Source of the DNA: an uncultured Robinsoniella sp.
GTDB lineage: Bacteria; Bacillota; Clostridia; Lachnospirales; Lachnospiraceae
Direction: 5' to 3'
Length of the DNA: 64,000 bases
Assembly (NCBI GenBank): GCA_900540475.1
Contig: UQGG01000009.1
Span: 103,346 to 167,345 of the forward strand
Shown here: positions 8,097-17,725 of the stretch, piece after piece
Position numbering within the stretch: the first letter of the stretch is position 1
Layout of the letters: every line of letters begins with the position of its first letter
Program-made: the position numbers and the translations under genes
The notes under the pieces: model-generated
What the model was told of the DNA's origin: nothing
The model's database searches: none
Seen by the model: the letters and a program-made list of their open reading frames with translations, nothing else

Positions 8097-9778
8097 CTTC
8101 CATCACCGCCGCTGTCCTTTGATTCGGTTTCAACCTCTTCGTAAAAATTATCAAGGATCAGGTCGTATAGCTGATCCTGATCAACGTGAAATTCTTCATA
8201 ATAAGTACCTTTTTTTGTCGTTCCGGGAAGCATCTGAATATCATCACCCCCAAAATCTGTATCCAGCATCAGTGTCGCCAGATAAACTGCATGATCAAGT
8301 CCCAGGTTAGTCACCATATTTTTAGACAGTTCCTGATAAAGCTGGATTGGTAAAGACGGATCTTTTCTGATCTGTCCTTTGGCTGCGTTTAAAAAGGATA
8401 AGACATATGTCTTCTGTCTCTGCATCCGCATCCCGTTTCCACCGCTTTGGGTAATATCCCGCCTCTGGATAAATTTCATCGCCTGCTCACCGGTCAGGGT
8501 GATTTTTGCCCCTTTTTGAAACGCCGGATCATCATATTCCATCTCTTCGGGTATAGTGACCGTTACGCCGCCAACCGCATCATTCAGCTTGGAAACTGCT
8601 TCCAGATTAATGGCTGCGTATCCATGAACCGGCAGGTTATACATTAACTTTGAAACTGCTTCTTTCATCATTTCGCAGCTCTTATGAGAACCATCCCCAT
8701 ACGCATAGGCAAGAGCTAAATGATTTTCTTCTTCTCCGATGTAATTACCTTCATAGTCATAATTTTTAATTGCAGTCATGGTATCTCTGGAAATACCGAA
8801 TATTTTCATCTCTCGGGTATCCGGGTTCAGGGAGATCAGAAAAACGGCGTCTGCCTGTCCGCCTTTGCCGGATACCTCGGGTACGGTTTCGATTTCTTCC
8901 GTGCGCTTGTCGATACCCATGCATAGGATATTGATTATATTTTCCTCATACCGGTAAGCTTTTCCATCATGGTAATACAGGGTAGGATCATACGCTTCCT
9001 CTTCCCCATTTTCATTTCCATCTTTATTTCCATTCCTGTTTGCATCTTCACTTTCATTTTCCAGTGTGGGTGCCCTGGCTGCCGTATTCTTTTGCATCAG
9101 GCTGTTCTTGCCCATGACCCGGTATACGTGATAGGCTCCAAACCCGCCCATCCCGGTAAACACGCACAGGGTAAAGCATACCAGTAAAATCCGAATAGCT
9201 ATTTTTATTTTTCTGCCTTTAGAAAAACCATAGCGGTAAAACATCCCCAGTCCATAACCCAGGAATCCACCCAGGGTATTACACACCAGATCATCAATAT
9301 CAAATACACCTGTCCTTGTTTTTAGCTGTACCGTTTCTATAAAAAGACTGCAAAGAGGAATGAACAGCAGCAAAAGATATTTTTTCTTTCCTTCCATGCG
9401 AACCAGCTGTAGAAAAATCCCCACTGGTACAAAGAGAAGAATATTGCTGAAGATCCTGACCACTGCCCGGTTAAAATAACCGGCACGAAGTACTTCATCA
9501 AATAGCTTCAGATTTACTTTCGCTTCCTCCATGGGCGCTCTTGTAAAAAAAGTAATGCTGAGGATGATACCCAGATACAGTAGCAGCATACTGACCACAG
9601 AGATATTGCGAACCATTATTTTTACCGGTCCTCCCATATGGACATGGGCAATGGCAAAGTAAATAATGATACACAGTAAAACAGCAGCCAGTACAATGAT
9701 CAGGAATGAAAACGGAACTTTTTCTAATTCACCGGACATAGTTTCCAGTACTTTACTGAAATTAATGATAGCTTTCAT
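8093..9778 (-). CDS. VanZ-like / LytR-CpsA-Psr (LCP) fusion protein
   Basis: A 561-residue membrane protein. Residues ~15-215 hold several hydrophobic helices with the VanZ-like pattern (NILLFVPVGIF, FIETVQL, DIDDLVCNTLGG); a low-complexity linker rich in Asn, Gly and Glu follows (~235-260); residues ~280-540 form an LCP domain (INILCMGID, DAVFLISLNPDT, GISRDT, INLEAVSKLNDAVGGV, FIQRRD). LCP enzymes transfer undecaprenyl-linked polymers onto peptidoglycan outside the cell, so this is the probable last step attaching the EPS made by the operon to the wall. The VanZ part replaces the single helix usual for LCP proteins. Its role is unknown. Confidence 0.88.
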   Translation of the reverse strand: MKAIINFSKVLETMSGELEKVPFSFLIIVLAAVLLCIIIYFAIAHVHMGGPVKIMVRNISVVSMLLLYLGIILSITFFTRAPMEEAKVNLKLFDEVLRAGYFNRAVVRIFSNILLFVPVGIFLQLVRMEGKKKYLLLLFIPLCSLFIETVQLKTRTGVFDIDDLVCNTLGGFLGYGLGMFYRYGFSKGRKIKIAIRILLVCFTLCVFTGMGGFGAYHVYRVMGKNSLMQKNTAARAPTLENESEDANRNGNKDGNENGEEEAYDPTLYYHDGKAYRYEENIINILCMGIDKRTEEIETVPEVSGKGGQADAVFLISLNPDTREMKIFGISRDTMTAIKNYDYEGNYIGEEENHLALAYAYGDGSHKSCEMMKEAVSKLMYNLPVHGYAAINLEAVSKLNDAVGGVTVTIPEEMEYDDPAFQKGAKITLTGEQAMKFIQRRDITQSGGNGMRMQRQKTYVLSFLNAAKGQIRKDPSLPIQLYQELSKNMVTNLGLDHAVYLATLMLDTDFGGDDIQMLPGTTKKGTYYEEFHVDQDQLYDLILDNFYEEVETESKDSGGDGS

Positions 9779-9784
9779 AGCATC

Positions 9785-11224
9785 CTAACCTTCCGAATCC
9801 GATACATTCTGTTTATAATATCGATAAGATTTCCCATAATAATAGTTGTGGTAACCGTATTTTAAAAATCCTGCCTCTACGTAGTTTAAGACGTATCCCA
9901 CCAGTTTGAGTTCTGCACCCGCAAGCATTTCCATACCCTCCCGCACGAAGCGTGCCTCTACATAATCCTGCCTCACCAGATAAATTCCCGCATCCACATA
10001 CTCCGATATAATGGATGCATCGGTAAAAAATGAAACCGGGGGCGTATCGATCACAACGTAGTCATATTGGCTGCCAAGTGTATCCAGAATATCCCGCAAA
10101 CGGGGATTGGAAAGTACATTTGTTGTGTCTTCCCGGGCTTTTCCGGCACACAATACCATAATATTATCCTTGTACTTTTGAATCGCCTGGTTCAATTCCA
10201 GTTTTTCATCCAGGACATCCGGCAGTCCTCCCCCGCTGTTCTCTATCCCCAGCATCGTACCGATGGAAGGATGCCTCAGGTCACAGTCCACCAGAATTAC
10301 CCGTTTCCCTTCATCCGCCATTGCCTGTGCCAGATTCACGGCAAAGGTTGTCTTGCCTTCGCTGGGCAGTGAACTGGTGATCAGCAGGGTCTTGGCATTC
10401 TCCTCTTTTAAATGCTTTGCGGTCCGGGACTGTATGGTTCGGACAGCCTGACGGAAATCGTAGGAAACCCGCTTGTCAGAAATCAAAATATGGCGTACTT
10501 CTTTGCCGGTCCGCTTCTTTTCCTTCACTTTGGGAATGTAAGCCAGACAATCCAGATTCACGATTTTTTTCATATCCGACTCCCTGCGGATCGTTTTTCT
10601 CGTCAGGGCATAGATTAAAAGTATCAGAAATACGCAGCATCCCCCTGCAACAATGCCCATTAAAAGATACTTGATCCTGGGATATGGATTTACCGCATTT
10701 TCAGACGCCTGGGTATAATCAATGACACTTAGCTCTACCGTTCCTACATTCTTAGATGCATACTCGGGATATGCCTCCTGAATTGCAGCCATCATTTCAT
10801 TTGCATGGTTATAGTCCCCGGCAGTGATGGTCACGTTCAGCATATTAGAGGAACTGGTATTATACATGCGGATACTCCCCGGCAGCTTTTCCTCTTTGCT
10901 CATCTGCATATACTGCTTCATATCGGCGGATAATCCGGTATTAGTCAGAATATCCGGAAAAGACTGACTCAGCCGCCCGGTAATCATAACATCTGTTGCC
11001 GCATCTCCTGTCTTCGTCACCACATAGGTAAGCTTCGCCTGGTACAAAGGGATATATTTCCAGGTCTTCAGGGCAAATAATCCGCCTGAAATTAAAAGGA
11101 AGAGAAGGAAAAGCGGAATCTTATAACGCTTTAAGCCATTCAGCATATTGTCAATAAAATTTCTGATGTCCAGGACTTTCTCGTCATCATAAATGATGTC
11201 TATTTTGTCATTGTATAACTGCAT
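9785..11224 (-). CDS. Wzz/BY-kinase fusion (tyrosine autokinase) 1
   Basis: Polysaccharide co-polymerase joined to a bacterial tyrosine kinase (479 aa). The N-terminal Wzz part has two membrane helices (~37-55 and ~185-205) around an extracellular region. The kinase part shows Walker A (SSLPSEGKTT, ~288), Walker A' (VILVDCDLRHP) and Walker B (YDYVVIDTPP). The tail carries a Tyr cluster (YGYHNYYYGKSYRYY), the expected autophosphorylation site. Such proteins control chain length and export in EPS synthesis, and CpsB removes the phosphates. In many Firmicutes the two parts are separate proteins; here they are fused. It begins one base after the stop of the second kinase gene. Confidence 0.9.
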   Translation of the reverse strand: MQLYNDKIDIIYDDEKVLDIRNFIDNMLNGLKRYKIPLFLLFLLISGGLFALKTWKYIPLYQAKLTYVVTKTGDAATDVMITGRLSQSFPDILTNTGLSADMKQYMQMSKEEKLPGSIRMYNTSSSNMLNVTITAGDYNHANEMMAAIQEAYPEYASKNVGTVELSVIDYTQASENAVNPYPRIKYLLMGIVAGGCCVFLILLIYALTRKTIRRESDMKKIVNLDCLAYIPKVKEKKRTGKEVRHILISDKRVSYDFRQAVRTIQSRTAKHLKEENAKTLLITSSLPSEGKTTFAVNLAQAMADEGKRVILVDCDLRHPSIGTMLGIENSGGGLPDVLDEKLELNQAIQKYKDNIMVLCAGKAREDTTNVLSNPRLRDILDTLGSQYDYVVIDTPPVSFFTDASIISEYVDAGIYLVRQDYVEARFVREGMEMLAGAELKLVGYVLNYVEAGFLKYGYHNYYYGKSYRYYKQNVSDSEG

Positions 11225-11225
11225 G

Positions 11226-12650
11226 TTAATTCCTCACCTTCATGTCTGGGTTATTCGCCGGACCTCTGTCATATCTTCCATAATATTTCTTATATCCGTA
11301 GATCTTCGCTCCTGCCTTGCCGACAACTCTGGAACAAACCGCATTCAATACAAACCCGGCAACCTCCGTTCCGCCCCGTTCTAATAAATCAATAATGTCA
11401 TTTACATTTCTTGCCTTCGCCATGTTCTGCCGGATCACCAGAATTGTCTGGGGAATGATGGACGCCAGAACTTCCACATCCCGGATAATTCCCGCTGGCG
11501 GAACATCCAGGATAATATAGTCCATCTCTTCTTCTGCTTTTGCCAGCAATTCTTTCGCTTTTTCATTTTTAAGCAGAATATCGCTCTCCATAATTGTTTT
11601 TGTAGAAAAACAGTAGTTTACCAGTCCGTTTTTTTCCCGGAAAATAATATCTTCATAAGAAGCTTTCCCCTCCAGATATGCGTTTATATCCCTTTCTTTG
11701 GGAATCTCCCGGTCTAAAATCCGGTATAACGCCGGTTTCTTCATATCTGCATCAACGAGTAGCACTTTTTTTCCTCTGGATGCCAGCTTAAGTGCGAGGT
11801 TGGCAGCGATGGTAGATTTCCCTTCGTTCTCCATTACGCTGGTCACCATAAATGTTTTGTCTCCGCTCTTTTCCAGCTTGCGCAGAAGCATCGTTGCAGT
11901 TTTGCTCATCTCTTCGGAATAAGTAAAGCTGACGGTAGGGTTAGAGAGTAAAATACTCTTTTTGGCATATTTATTTTCAAAGTGTATCTCTCCTAAAAAA
12001 TCAGCATCAATCAGTTTCTTTGCCTGCATGGTGTTCTGGATTTTACCGCTGAAAATACTGACAATGCTCATCATACTCATCTCAATTATGGCAACCAGAA
12101 TGAACACGGTGACGGCAAGTGCCAGGGCATTATTCGATTCACAGGTAATCTTCGATGCAAGAGGAGAACCGATTTTCTCCATCAGATAGCCTCCTGTCAG
12201 ATACGAAGAAACCTTGGCATAATTCTTTAAAGCTGCTGACATCATCCGAAAGGAATCCTCCGCAGTTAAAGCTCTGGTTTCCAGCAGAATCATGTTGGAG
12301 CCTTCCACGCTTTGTGCCTGAATCGTACCCGGAAGCTTGCCGGTTCCAAGCTCTTCCCGGACCCTGCTGCCAAGGACATCACTGTTCAGGGAGCTGACAC
12401 ATCTTCCCACTACGTTGGATATGTTGTATTCCCCCAGGGAACTGAGGGTGTTATCTCTGGATATTACAACCATATTCATTTTTGATACGTACTCATTTGG
12501 TCTGAGCCGATTCCAAATCCCGAAAAAACAAACTCCAATAGTAAATGCCAGCATCAGTATGTATGGAATATTTTTCAGCAATGTCCTCCCTATCGATATA
12601 TAATCAATTCCGGATTCCTTTACTTCCTCCTGACGATTGTCATAATCCAT
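11226..12650 (-). CDS. Wzz/BY-kinase fusion (tyrosine autokinase) 2
   Basis: A second co-polymerase/kinase protein (474 aa). Two membrane helices (~30-48 and ~165-190) flank the extracellular part; the kinase region has Walker A (TSVMENEGKSTIAANLAL), Walker A' (VLLVDADMKKP) and Walker B (MDYIILDVPP). The tail Tyr residues are fewer (YGYKKYYGRYDRG) and are followed by a non-tyrosine extension. The ribosome site is strong (AGGAGG). It is diverged from kinase 1, so the pair is not a recent duplication. They may form a mixed ring or control different chain products. Confidence 0.88.
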   Translation of the reverse strand: MDYDNRQEEVKESGIDYISIGRTLLKNIPYILMLAFTIGVCFFGIWNRLRPNEYVSKMNMVVISRDNTLSSLGEYNISNVVGRCVSSLNSDVLGSRVREELGTGKLPGTIQAQSVEGSNMILLETRALTAEDSFRMMSAALKNYAKVSSYLTGGYLMEKIGSPLASKITCESNNALALAVTVFILVAIIEMSMMSIVSIFSGKIQNTMQAKKLIDADFLGEIHFENKYAKKSILLSNPTVSFTYSEEMSKTATMLLRKLEKSGDKTFMVTSVMENEGKSTIAANLALKLASRGKKVLLVDADMKKPALYRILDREIPKERDINAYLEGKASYEDIIFREKNGLVNYCFSTKTIMESDILLKNEKAKELLAKAEEEMDYIILDVPPAGIIRDVEVLASIIPQTILVIRQNMAKARNVNDIIDLLERGGTEVAGFVLNAVCSRVVGKAGAKIYGYKKYYGRYDRGPANNPDMKVRN

Positions 12651-12659
12651 AATTTCCTC

Positions 12660-13595
12660 CTATTCTACTACCACCAGAAGCTCCGCATTGCAGGTGTACT
12701 CCTGGCTGTCTGTGGTGTACGTATATACGACAGCGTAATTGCCTTTTTTGCCGGTATCAACATCAGATGAATATTTGATCCTGGATATATTGACCCATTT
12801 TCCGGACTTTTCTTTTGCCTGTGCCTCTGTAACCTCTTTCTTTTTCCCATTTTCTTTTATGGTGACCATGGGACCATAGTCAATGCTAAGCGTCATCTGG
12901 TCATATACATAATCCAGGTATTCCGTGGGTTCAAAGTTATCTCCTTTGGAAAGATAAAGCACGTACTGCTTTAACATAATCTTAGGAACAAAGTTTCTTT
13001 CCTCATAACTGTCATCATAGATTTCCACCTTCACCGGCAGAGATGCAGTATCTCCAACGCTGTTTGTTACCTGAAGCGTGCAGTCGTAGATCCCCTCTTT
13101 GGGTTCTTCCTCAAACTTGTCTTCTCCGTCAATTTTAATAAATGGGCTGATATCCCCATCCAGGCAGTCCTCTGCTTTTACATACTGAACCAGAGAAATG
13201 TCTTCATTTTTGGAAAAGCGAAGGGGACTGGTGATGGAAAATCTGGGGCTGTGATAATCCGTATAATGTAATTTTCTGGTTACCACCCCAATATTGTTGG
13301 AGTGGTCAAATGCGGCATAAGAAATCATAAATTCATTATCCGCACCTGACGTGTTTTTTTCGATGCTCTCAATCAGCAGGGAATCCGTAACATCTCCATC
13401 CTGTCCATCGATGGCTTTTATTCCTTTCATCAGCTCTTCATTCCCAGCCTCAATGGAAGCTGATATTTCCTCATTCTCACAGATAAGATCCGGACCGGTG
13501 ATATCCCGCTTCTGCTGCATCTGATATCCCTCATATACGCCAAATCCCAGTGAAATGATAAAAGCTGATACAATGAATCTTTTCATCCACTTCAT
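12660..13595 (-). CDS. Secreted or membrane-tethered Ig-like protein of the EPS operon
   Basis: A 311-residue protein with an N-terminal hydrophobic segment (~5-22) that could be a signal peptide or anchor, then mostly beta-rich sequence. Two segments (~35-110 and ~115-190) resemble DUF5011/HYR-type Ig-like folds, with DGQDGDVTDSL and CLDGDISPFIKIDGED each carrying the D-G-D pattern of these modules; the C-terminal third (~200-311) is unrecognised. The position between kinase 2 and the CpsB phosphatase, with tight spacing, implies a role in EPS export, chain control or attachment on the outer face of the membrane. Confidence 0.65.
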   Translation of the reverse strand: MKWMKRFIVSAFIISLGFGVYEGYQMQQKRDITGPDLICENEEISASIEAGNEELMKGIKAIDGQDGDVTDSLLIESIEKNTSGADNEFMISYAAFDHSNNIGVVTRKLHYTDYHSPRFSITSPLRFSKNEDISLVQYVKAEDCLDGDISPFIKIDGEDKFEEEPKEGIYDCTLQVTNSVGDTASLPVKVEIYDDSYEERNFVPKIMLKQYVLYLSKGDNFEPTEYLDYVYDQMTLSIDYGPMVTIKENGKKKEVTEAQAKEKSGKWVNISRIKYSSDVDTGKKGNYAVVYTYTTDSQEYTCNAELLVVVE

Positions 13596-13618
13596 AATAT
13601 GAATCTCCTCTTTCTGTA

Positions 13619-14362
13619 CTATACCAACGTTAAATGATGCGGCTGCAGAGTCAGTATTTCTTCGTTGCGAATAATGCGGTCGGGATTTTCCTTTAACAGT
13701 AAATCTGCGTATTCCGGGGAAAATTCTGTTCTTAAAAACCTGGAAATCCGCTCCATGGAAATCGTTCTCCCTGCATATCCATGTGCATCAGATGCAATCA
13801 CCTGCACAAGATTGGAGCGAAGCATCGCATATGCCAGCCTGCCTGCACATGCCCCGAACTCTCCAAAGATACTTCCTTTGTTGATCTGCATTGCGCAGTC
13901 CCGCTGAATTAAATCATATATAAATTCCGGATTGTCCTGCATAAAATAATACCGCTCGGGATGTGCCAGAATTATCCGGTACCCCTTTTCCTGCACCTGG
14001 CGGACTGCCTGGTGCACCTGTTCCGGGTGTTCCCGAAAATCAAACTCCAGGAGAATATAACTGCCATGATTCATGGGGATCACTTCCCTGCGATCCAGCT
14101 TTTCACACAGATGTTCATCGTAATACAGTTCCATCCCCGGATATAGTTCCACTGGGATCTGATACCCCTTAAGCCTCATCCTCAGATACTCCAGGGCTTC
14201 CCAATATTCCTGCTGCGTATAAGAATAGAAGTTTCCATGGCTGGCTGCAAAGATCCGGTCCGTACCATTTTCGTAAGCCATACATATCATATCGATACTC
14301 TCTTCCACTGTCTCCGGTCCGTCGTCCAGACCGGGTAAAATATGTGCATGGATATCTGTCAT
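13619..14362 (-). CDS. CpsB/CapC-type tyrosine phosphatase (PHP fold)
   Basis: Metal-dependent phosphatase of 247 aa, the usual length. The N-terminal DIHAHILPGLDDG is the PHP metal-binding motif; further ligands are likely in AASHG (~60), GMELYYD (~97), LAHPERY (~135) and SDAHG (~193). It should remove phosphate from the Tyr clusters of the two kinases upstream and so cycle polymer export. AGGAGG precedes the ATG. Confidence 0.92.
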   Translation of the reverse strand: MTDIHAHILPGLDDGPETVEESIDMICMAYENGTDRIFAASHGNFYSYTQQEYWEALEYLRMRLKGYQIPVELYPGMELYYDEHLCEKLDRREVIPMNHGSYILLEFDFREHPEQVHQAVRQVQEKGYRIILAHPERYYFMQDNPEFIYDLIQRDCAMQINKGSIFGEFGACAGRLAYAMLRSNLVQVIASDAHGYAGRTISMERISRFLRTEFSPEYADLLLKENPDRIIRNEEILTLQPHHLTLV

Positions 14363-14381
14363 GGAAATTCCTCCTGTCTTT

Positions 14382-15398
14382 TTATTTTCTATAAGTTAAT
14401 TTTGACTTTGTATAATATAAGAGAGCAGAAAGCAGAACGACAGCTGCCAGTACCAGAACCGGCTTTACATACAGCCCCATCGTTCCCTCAAAAAACGAAA
14501 CACGTTCCGTAAGTTTATCCATCGTCTCGATTACCGCTACCTGGCTAATATATATATACAGATAGAGTTTTGAACCGACCTGCTCCATAAGAGTTCCTTT
14601 TTTACTCAGGCTGTTTTGGATGGCATACAGGTAAAGCCCAATGATAAAAACCACATTTCCCGTATATAGCAGCGCATTCCCCACCAACCGGCACTCCAGC
14701 AGGATCATTGCCCCGCCCAATGCTGCAATCAGGATTGGAGTATTTCTTTTCAGCATCTGTATCTCTTTTTCCTTTTTATGGAGATAATGTCCCAGCATGA
14801 AAAGCGGAAAACCGGTAAGCAGAAAGTTCCGGTACCATTTCAAATGGATGCCTAATCCCGCCAGACTTCCAATTTCACAGAGCACCAGATTGACAGCTAA
14901 TAAGATCAAAGCCGCTATATAAAGGGCATTCCATTTACTGCCTGACTTCACCAGAATGCCAAACATCATATAAACATATAGCGCTGCCGGAATATACCAC
15001 AGCACACCGTTTACGGAATCCGTTACGTTTAACAGCAGGAACTCCAATATAATCTGCTGCTGAAAAAGTGCCGTCTTAACCCATAAAAAAGCTTCCTGAA
15101 TGCCACCGCTTAACAGTTTCGGCAAAAAACGCCAGGCGATGTAAAAGAACATGGCTGTCACCAGCAGCTGAAATGTTTTTTTCACCCTGCGTCCGGTCAC
15201 TGCAAGAGTCTTTTCCCGGTCCGTATAAAACGTATAATACCCGCTCAGCATAAAAAAGAAAGGAATTCCGGATCTGGCAAAAGCCGTAATGACTGCACCG
15301 GGTGCCGACGGAAAACGGCAGTGGACTAGGACAATTCCCAAACATGCAAGGCCTTTTAAGTAATTTGTAAAATAATTTGTCTTTTTCAGGTTTTTCAT
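14382..15398 (-). CDS. Acyltransferase 3 family membrane protein (first of two)
   Basis: Integral membrane acyltransferase (about 338 aa, roughly ten helices). The N-terminal signature LKGLACLGIVLVHC with its catalytic-type His, and the following GIPFFFMLSGYY, are typical of AT3 enzymes such as O-acetyltransferases of surface glycans. The ATG at 15396-15398 is preferred because AATAGGAG lies seven bases ahead of it; the in-frame GTG two codons earlier is too close. It likely decorates EPS repeat units with acetyl or a similar group. Confidence 0.85.
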   Translation of the reverse strand: MKNLKKTNYFTNYLKGLACLGIVLVHCRFPSAPGAVITAFARSGIPFFFMLSGYYTFYTDREKTLAVTGRRVKKTFQLLVTAMFFYIAWRFLPKLLSGGIQEAFLWVKTALFQQQIILEFLLLNVTDSVNGVLWYIPAALYVYMMFGILVKSGSKWNALYIAALILLAVNLVLCEIGSLAGLGIHLKWYRNFLLTGFPLFMLGHYLHKKEKEIQMLKRNTPILIAALGGAMILLECRLVGNALLYTGNVVFIIGLYLYAIQNSLSKKGTLMEQVGSKLYLYIYISQVAVIETMDKLTERVSFFEGTMGLYVKPVLVLAAVVLLSALLYYTKSKLTYRK

Positions 15399-15416
15399 TC
15401 CCACACTCCTATTAAT

Positions 15417-16457
15417 TCAGGCAAACCTGCTGACTTGCTTTGATACATTTTTGATGATCCATGCGCAGAAAATGCTGCAAATGACTGCAAATATAATGTA
15501 TAAATACTCCTGTTTGAAATAGGATTTCCCCATTGCAATGAACATGGGATGAATCATATACAATTCATAAGAAATACTTCCCAGAAAACCAAAAATACTG
15601 TTTTCTTTCCATATAATTTTCATGGATGTCATCAAAATAAAAGTAACAAAACTACAGCTAATGGCATTTCTTAACAATGTCTGTAAAAATATTCCATCTA
15701 TTCCCTTCCAGGCAAGCAGCAGCCTCCCGGTAAACATCAAAAGGAATAAAAGAATGACGATTACGTATTTTTTAGTAAACCCTCTTTCCAGATAACGAAG
15801 AATCTGCCCTTCCTGATATTTCCAGAGGATTCCCATAAGCAAAGCTGATACCGAGGCAATCCAGGTTTCGTTAAACTGAAAGATACAGCCCAGCAAAATA
15901 TACAGCAGGCATACGAGACTCATCCCCCATATGGCTGTCCTGGTTCTAAATAGCCGGAAGCAAAGATAAAAAGCCACATAGGATGCCAGAATGACGCTGA
16001 TAAACCATAAATGCTCCATCTGGCTGAATCCCAAGTAAGATGCGGCATACTCCAGAATGGAATGCCGGGACCCCATGGAATATTCCCTGACCACAAATAA
16101 GGTATTAACAATCCAATAGGGGATAAGGAGGTTGAAAATACGTTTTTTCCAAAAGTGCTTTAAATAATCTTTTTTCTCCAAAACCCCCAGCATTAATCCA
16201 TAACCGGAGCTGAAGAAAAAATAGGAAACAAAAATAAATCCAACATAGTTCCAAATGATAAATATCCCATCACAGGCTGCCTGCTGGGAAATGTGATGGA
16301 GCATAATCCCCACTGCAAACATGCCCCTGAATTTGTTATTTATATCCCGGGAGACATAATTTTTGTTGATTCCTCTACTTGCCGTAATATTTAGTAAAAT
16401 ATAAATCATGAATCCAATGGTGATTATCTTAAAAACCATTTCCTGATCCCTCATCAC
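15417..16457 (-). CDS. Acyltransferase 3 family membrane protein (second of two)
   Basis: A second AT3-like membrane protein (340-346 aa). The His motif is in FRGMFAVGIMLHHIS and is followed by FVSYFFFSSGYGLM. Many hydrophobic helices are seen. The start is uncertain: GTG at 16457, ATG at 16454 or ATG at 16439, the last having GAGG nine bases upstream. Any choice overlaps the end of the glycosyltransferase gene, which indicates coupling. It differs clearly from its neighbour, so each may modify a different sugar or position. Confidence 0.8.
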   Translation of the reverse strand: MMRDQEMVFKIITIGFMIYILLNITASRGINKNYVSRDINNKFRGMFAVGIMLHHISQQAACDGIFIIWNYVGFIFVSYFFFSSGYGLMLGVLEKKDYLKHFWKKRIFNLLIPYWIVNTLFVVREYSMGSRHSILEYAASYLGFSQMEHLWFISVILASYVAFYLCFRLFRTRTAIWGMSLVCLLYILLGCIFQFNETWIASVSALLMGILWKYQEGQILRYLERGFTKKYVIVILLFLLMFTGRLLLAWKGIDGIFLQTLLRNAISCSFVTFILMTSMKIIWKENSIFGFLGSISYELYMIHPMFIAMGKSYFKQEYLYIIFAVICSIFCAWIIKNVSKQVSRFA

Positions 16458-17721
16458 ATCTGATATTTTTGTAGATCTCTTTCATATAAGATATTTTCTT
16501 ATCCCAGGTATAGCCTAAAGCTAGTTTTTTCTGCGCTTGAATTCCTTTCTCCATCACCATTTGCGGATGTCCGATACAGTACAGGATTGTATCCGCCATT
16601 CGTTCAACACAATCCCGGCGGCTTTTACCGGATACTAAAAACCCTTCTTTTTCTGAAATCATCAGCGCAGCACCGCCCTGATTCAGTGCAATCACCGGAA
16701 GCCGGTGTGCCATTGCCTCAACCAAAACCGTACCGGAAGTTTCTCTCAGGCTTGGAAATACGAACACATCTGCATTTTCATAATTTTCCTGCATTTTTTC
16801 ATAAGTTAGCTGCCCCGTAAAGCTGATATGCCCGTCCAGCTTCTTTTCCCTGCTCAATTCTTTCAACTGTTCCATTTCAGGACCGTCACCGCATAGCACT
16901 ACTTTATACGGGAGTTTTCTGTCGATGCAGTCCAGAGCATCAAGTAAAAATGCCAGCCCTTTCCGGTAAACCATTCTGCCTGACCAAATGAAGGTCATAA
17001 CTTTGTCCTGATCTGTTATCGGATCTGTTTTCCGGTCTGTTATCTGGTCTGTTTTCTGCTTTCCTGCATCTTTTCCCGGTAAAATCCTGTCTTTATCAAT
17101 TGCAATGTCCAAAAGCAGCCGGCATCTTTCTTTTTCTTTGATATAAGGGTAAATATATTGGTAGGTTTCTTTGTTTGCCAGAAAAATATAATCTGCTTTA
17201 TTGATTGCTTTTTTATACCCGGGACTTAAGATCGTGAACCGGTTAATCAATGCCCTCATTTTTTCTTCCCGGCTGTTGTTCTTTGTATAGTCTCTTAAGT
17301 ATGCCGGAGTCTGCTGTGCCCCACCCAATGGACCTAAAATATAATGTGTATCTAATTTATAAACAAATCCAATTAAGCGGAAATCTGAAGTAGAAACATG
17401 ATGAATCAAATCAAACTGATATTTCTTATGCAGCTTTTTTATCATCCCATATGCCGGATACTGCCATAATTTCTGATATGCCAGAAAGCCTTTTCCTGTT
17501 TTATAATAGAAATTCATCCAATCCGGTATGTCACAATAGAAAAAATGCATGTTGGTTATTTTCTGATCTTTTAAATATCTCTCGATCTGGGGCTTTCTGT
17601 CCTTTCGCGTCACCACATATACTTCATGGTCATTTCTCATGTAAAAGGGCCAGCGCCATCCAAGTCCTTCATCACTTCCGGCACAGGGTGCGCAGGAAAA
17701 AGCATAGTATAGTATCCGCAT
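16429..17721 (-). CDS. Glycosyltransferase family 4
   Basis: Cytoplasmic retaining GT-B glycosyltransferase (430 aa). The N-terminal MRILYYAFSCAPCAGSDEG region is the acceptor domain; the donor domain carries the GT4 pattern (MTFIWSGRMVYRKGL, VVLCGDGPEME, VFVFPSLRETSGTVLVEAMA) with its E-x7-E element near the end. I take the ATG at 17719-17721, with AGGAG eight bases upstream, over an earlier ATG at 17769 that lies inside the previous gene. A short Asp/Thr repeat (DQITDRKTDPITDQD) interrupts the linker. The sugar is not predictable. Confidence 0.88.
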   Translation of the reverse strand: MRILYYAFSCAPCAGSDEGLGWRWPFYMRNDHEVYVVTRKDRKPQIERYLKDQKITNMHFFYCDIPDWMNFYYKTGKGFLAYQKLWQYPAYGMIKKLHKKYQFDLIHHVSTSDFRLIGFVYKLDTHYILGPLGGAQQTPAYLRDYTKNNSREEKMRALINRFTILSPGYKKAINKADYIFLANKETYQYIYPYIKEKERCRLLLDIAIDKDRILPGKDAGKQKTDQITDRKTDPITDQDKVMTFIWSGRMVYRKGLAFLLDALDCIDRKLPYKVVLCGDGPEMEQLKELSREKKLDGHISFTGQLTYEKMQENYENADVFVFPSLRETSGTVLVEAMAHRLPVIALNQGGAALMISEKEGFLVSGKSRRDCVERMADTILYCIGHPQMVMEKGIQAQKKLALGYTWDKKISYMKEIYKNIRCDEGSGNGF

Positions 17722-17725
17722 CTGG

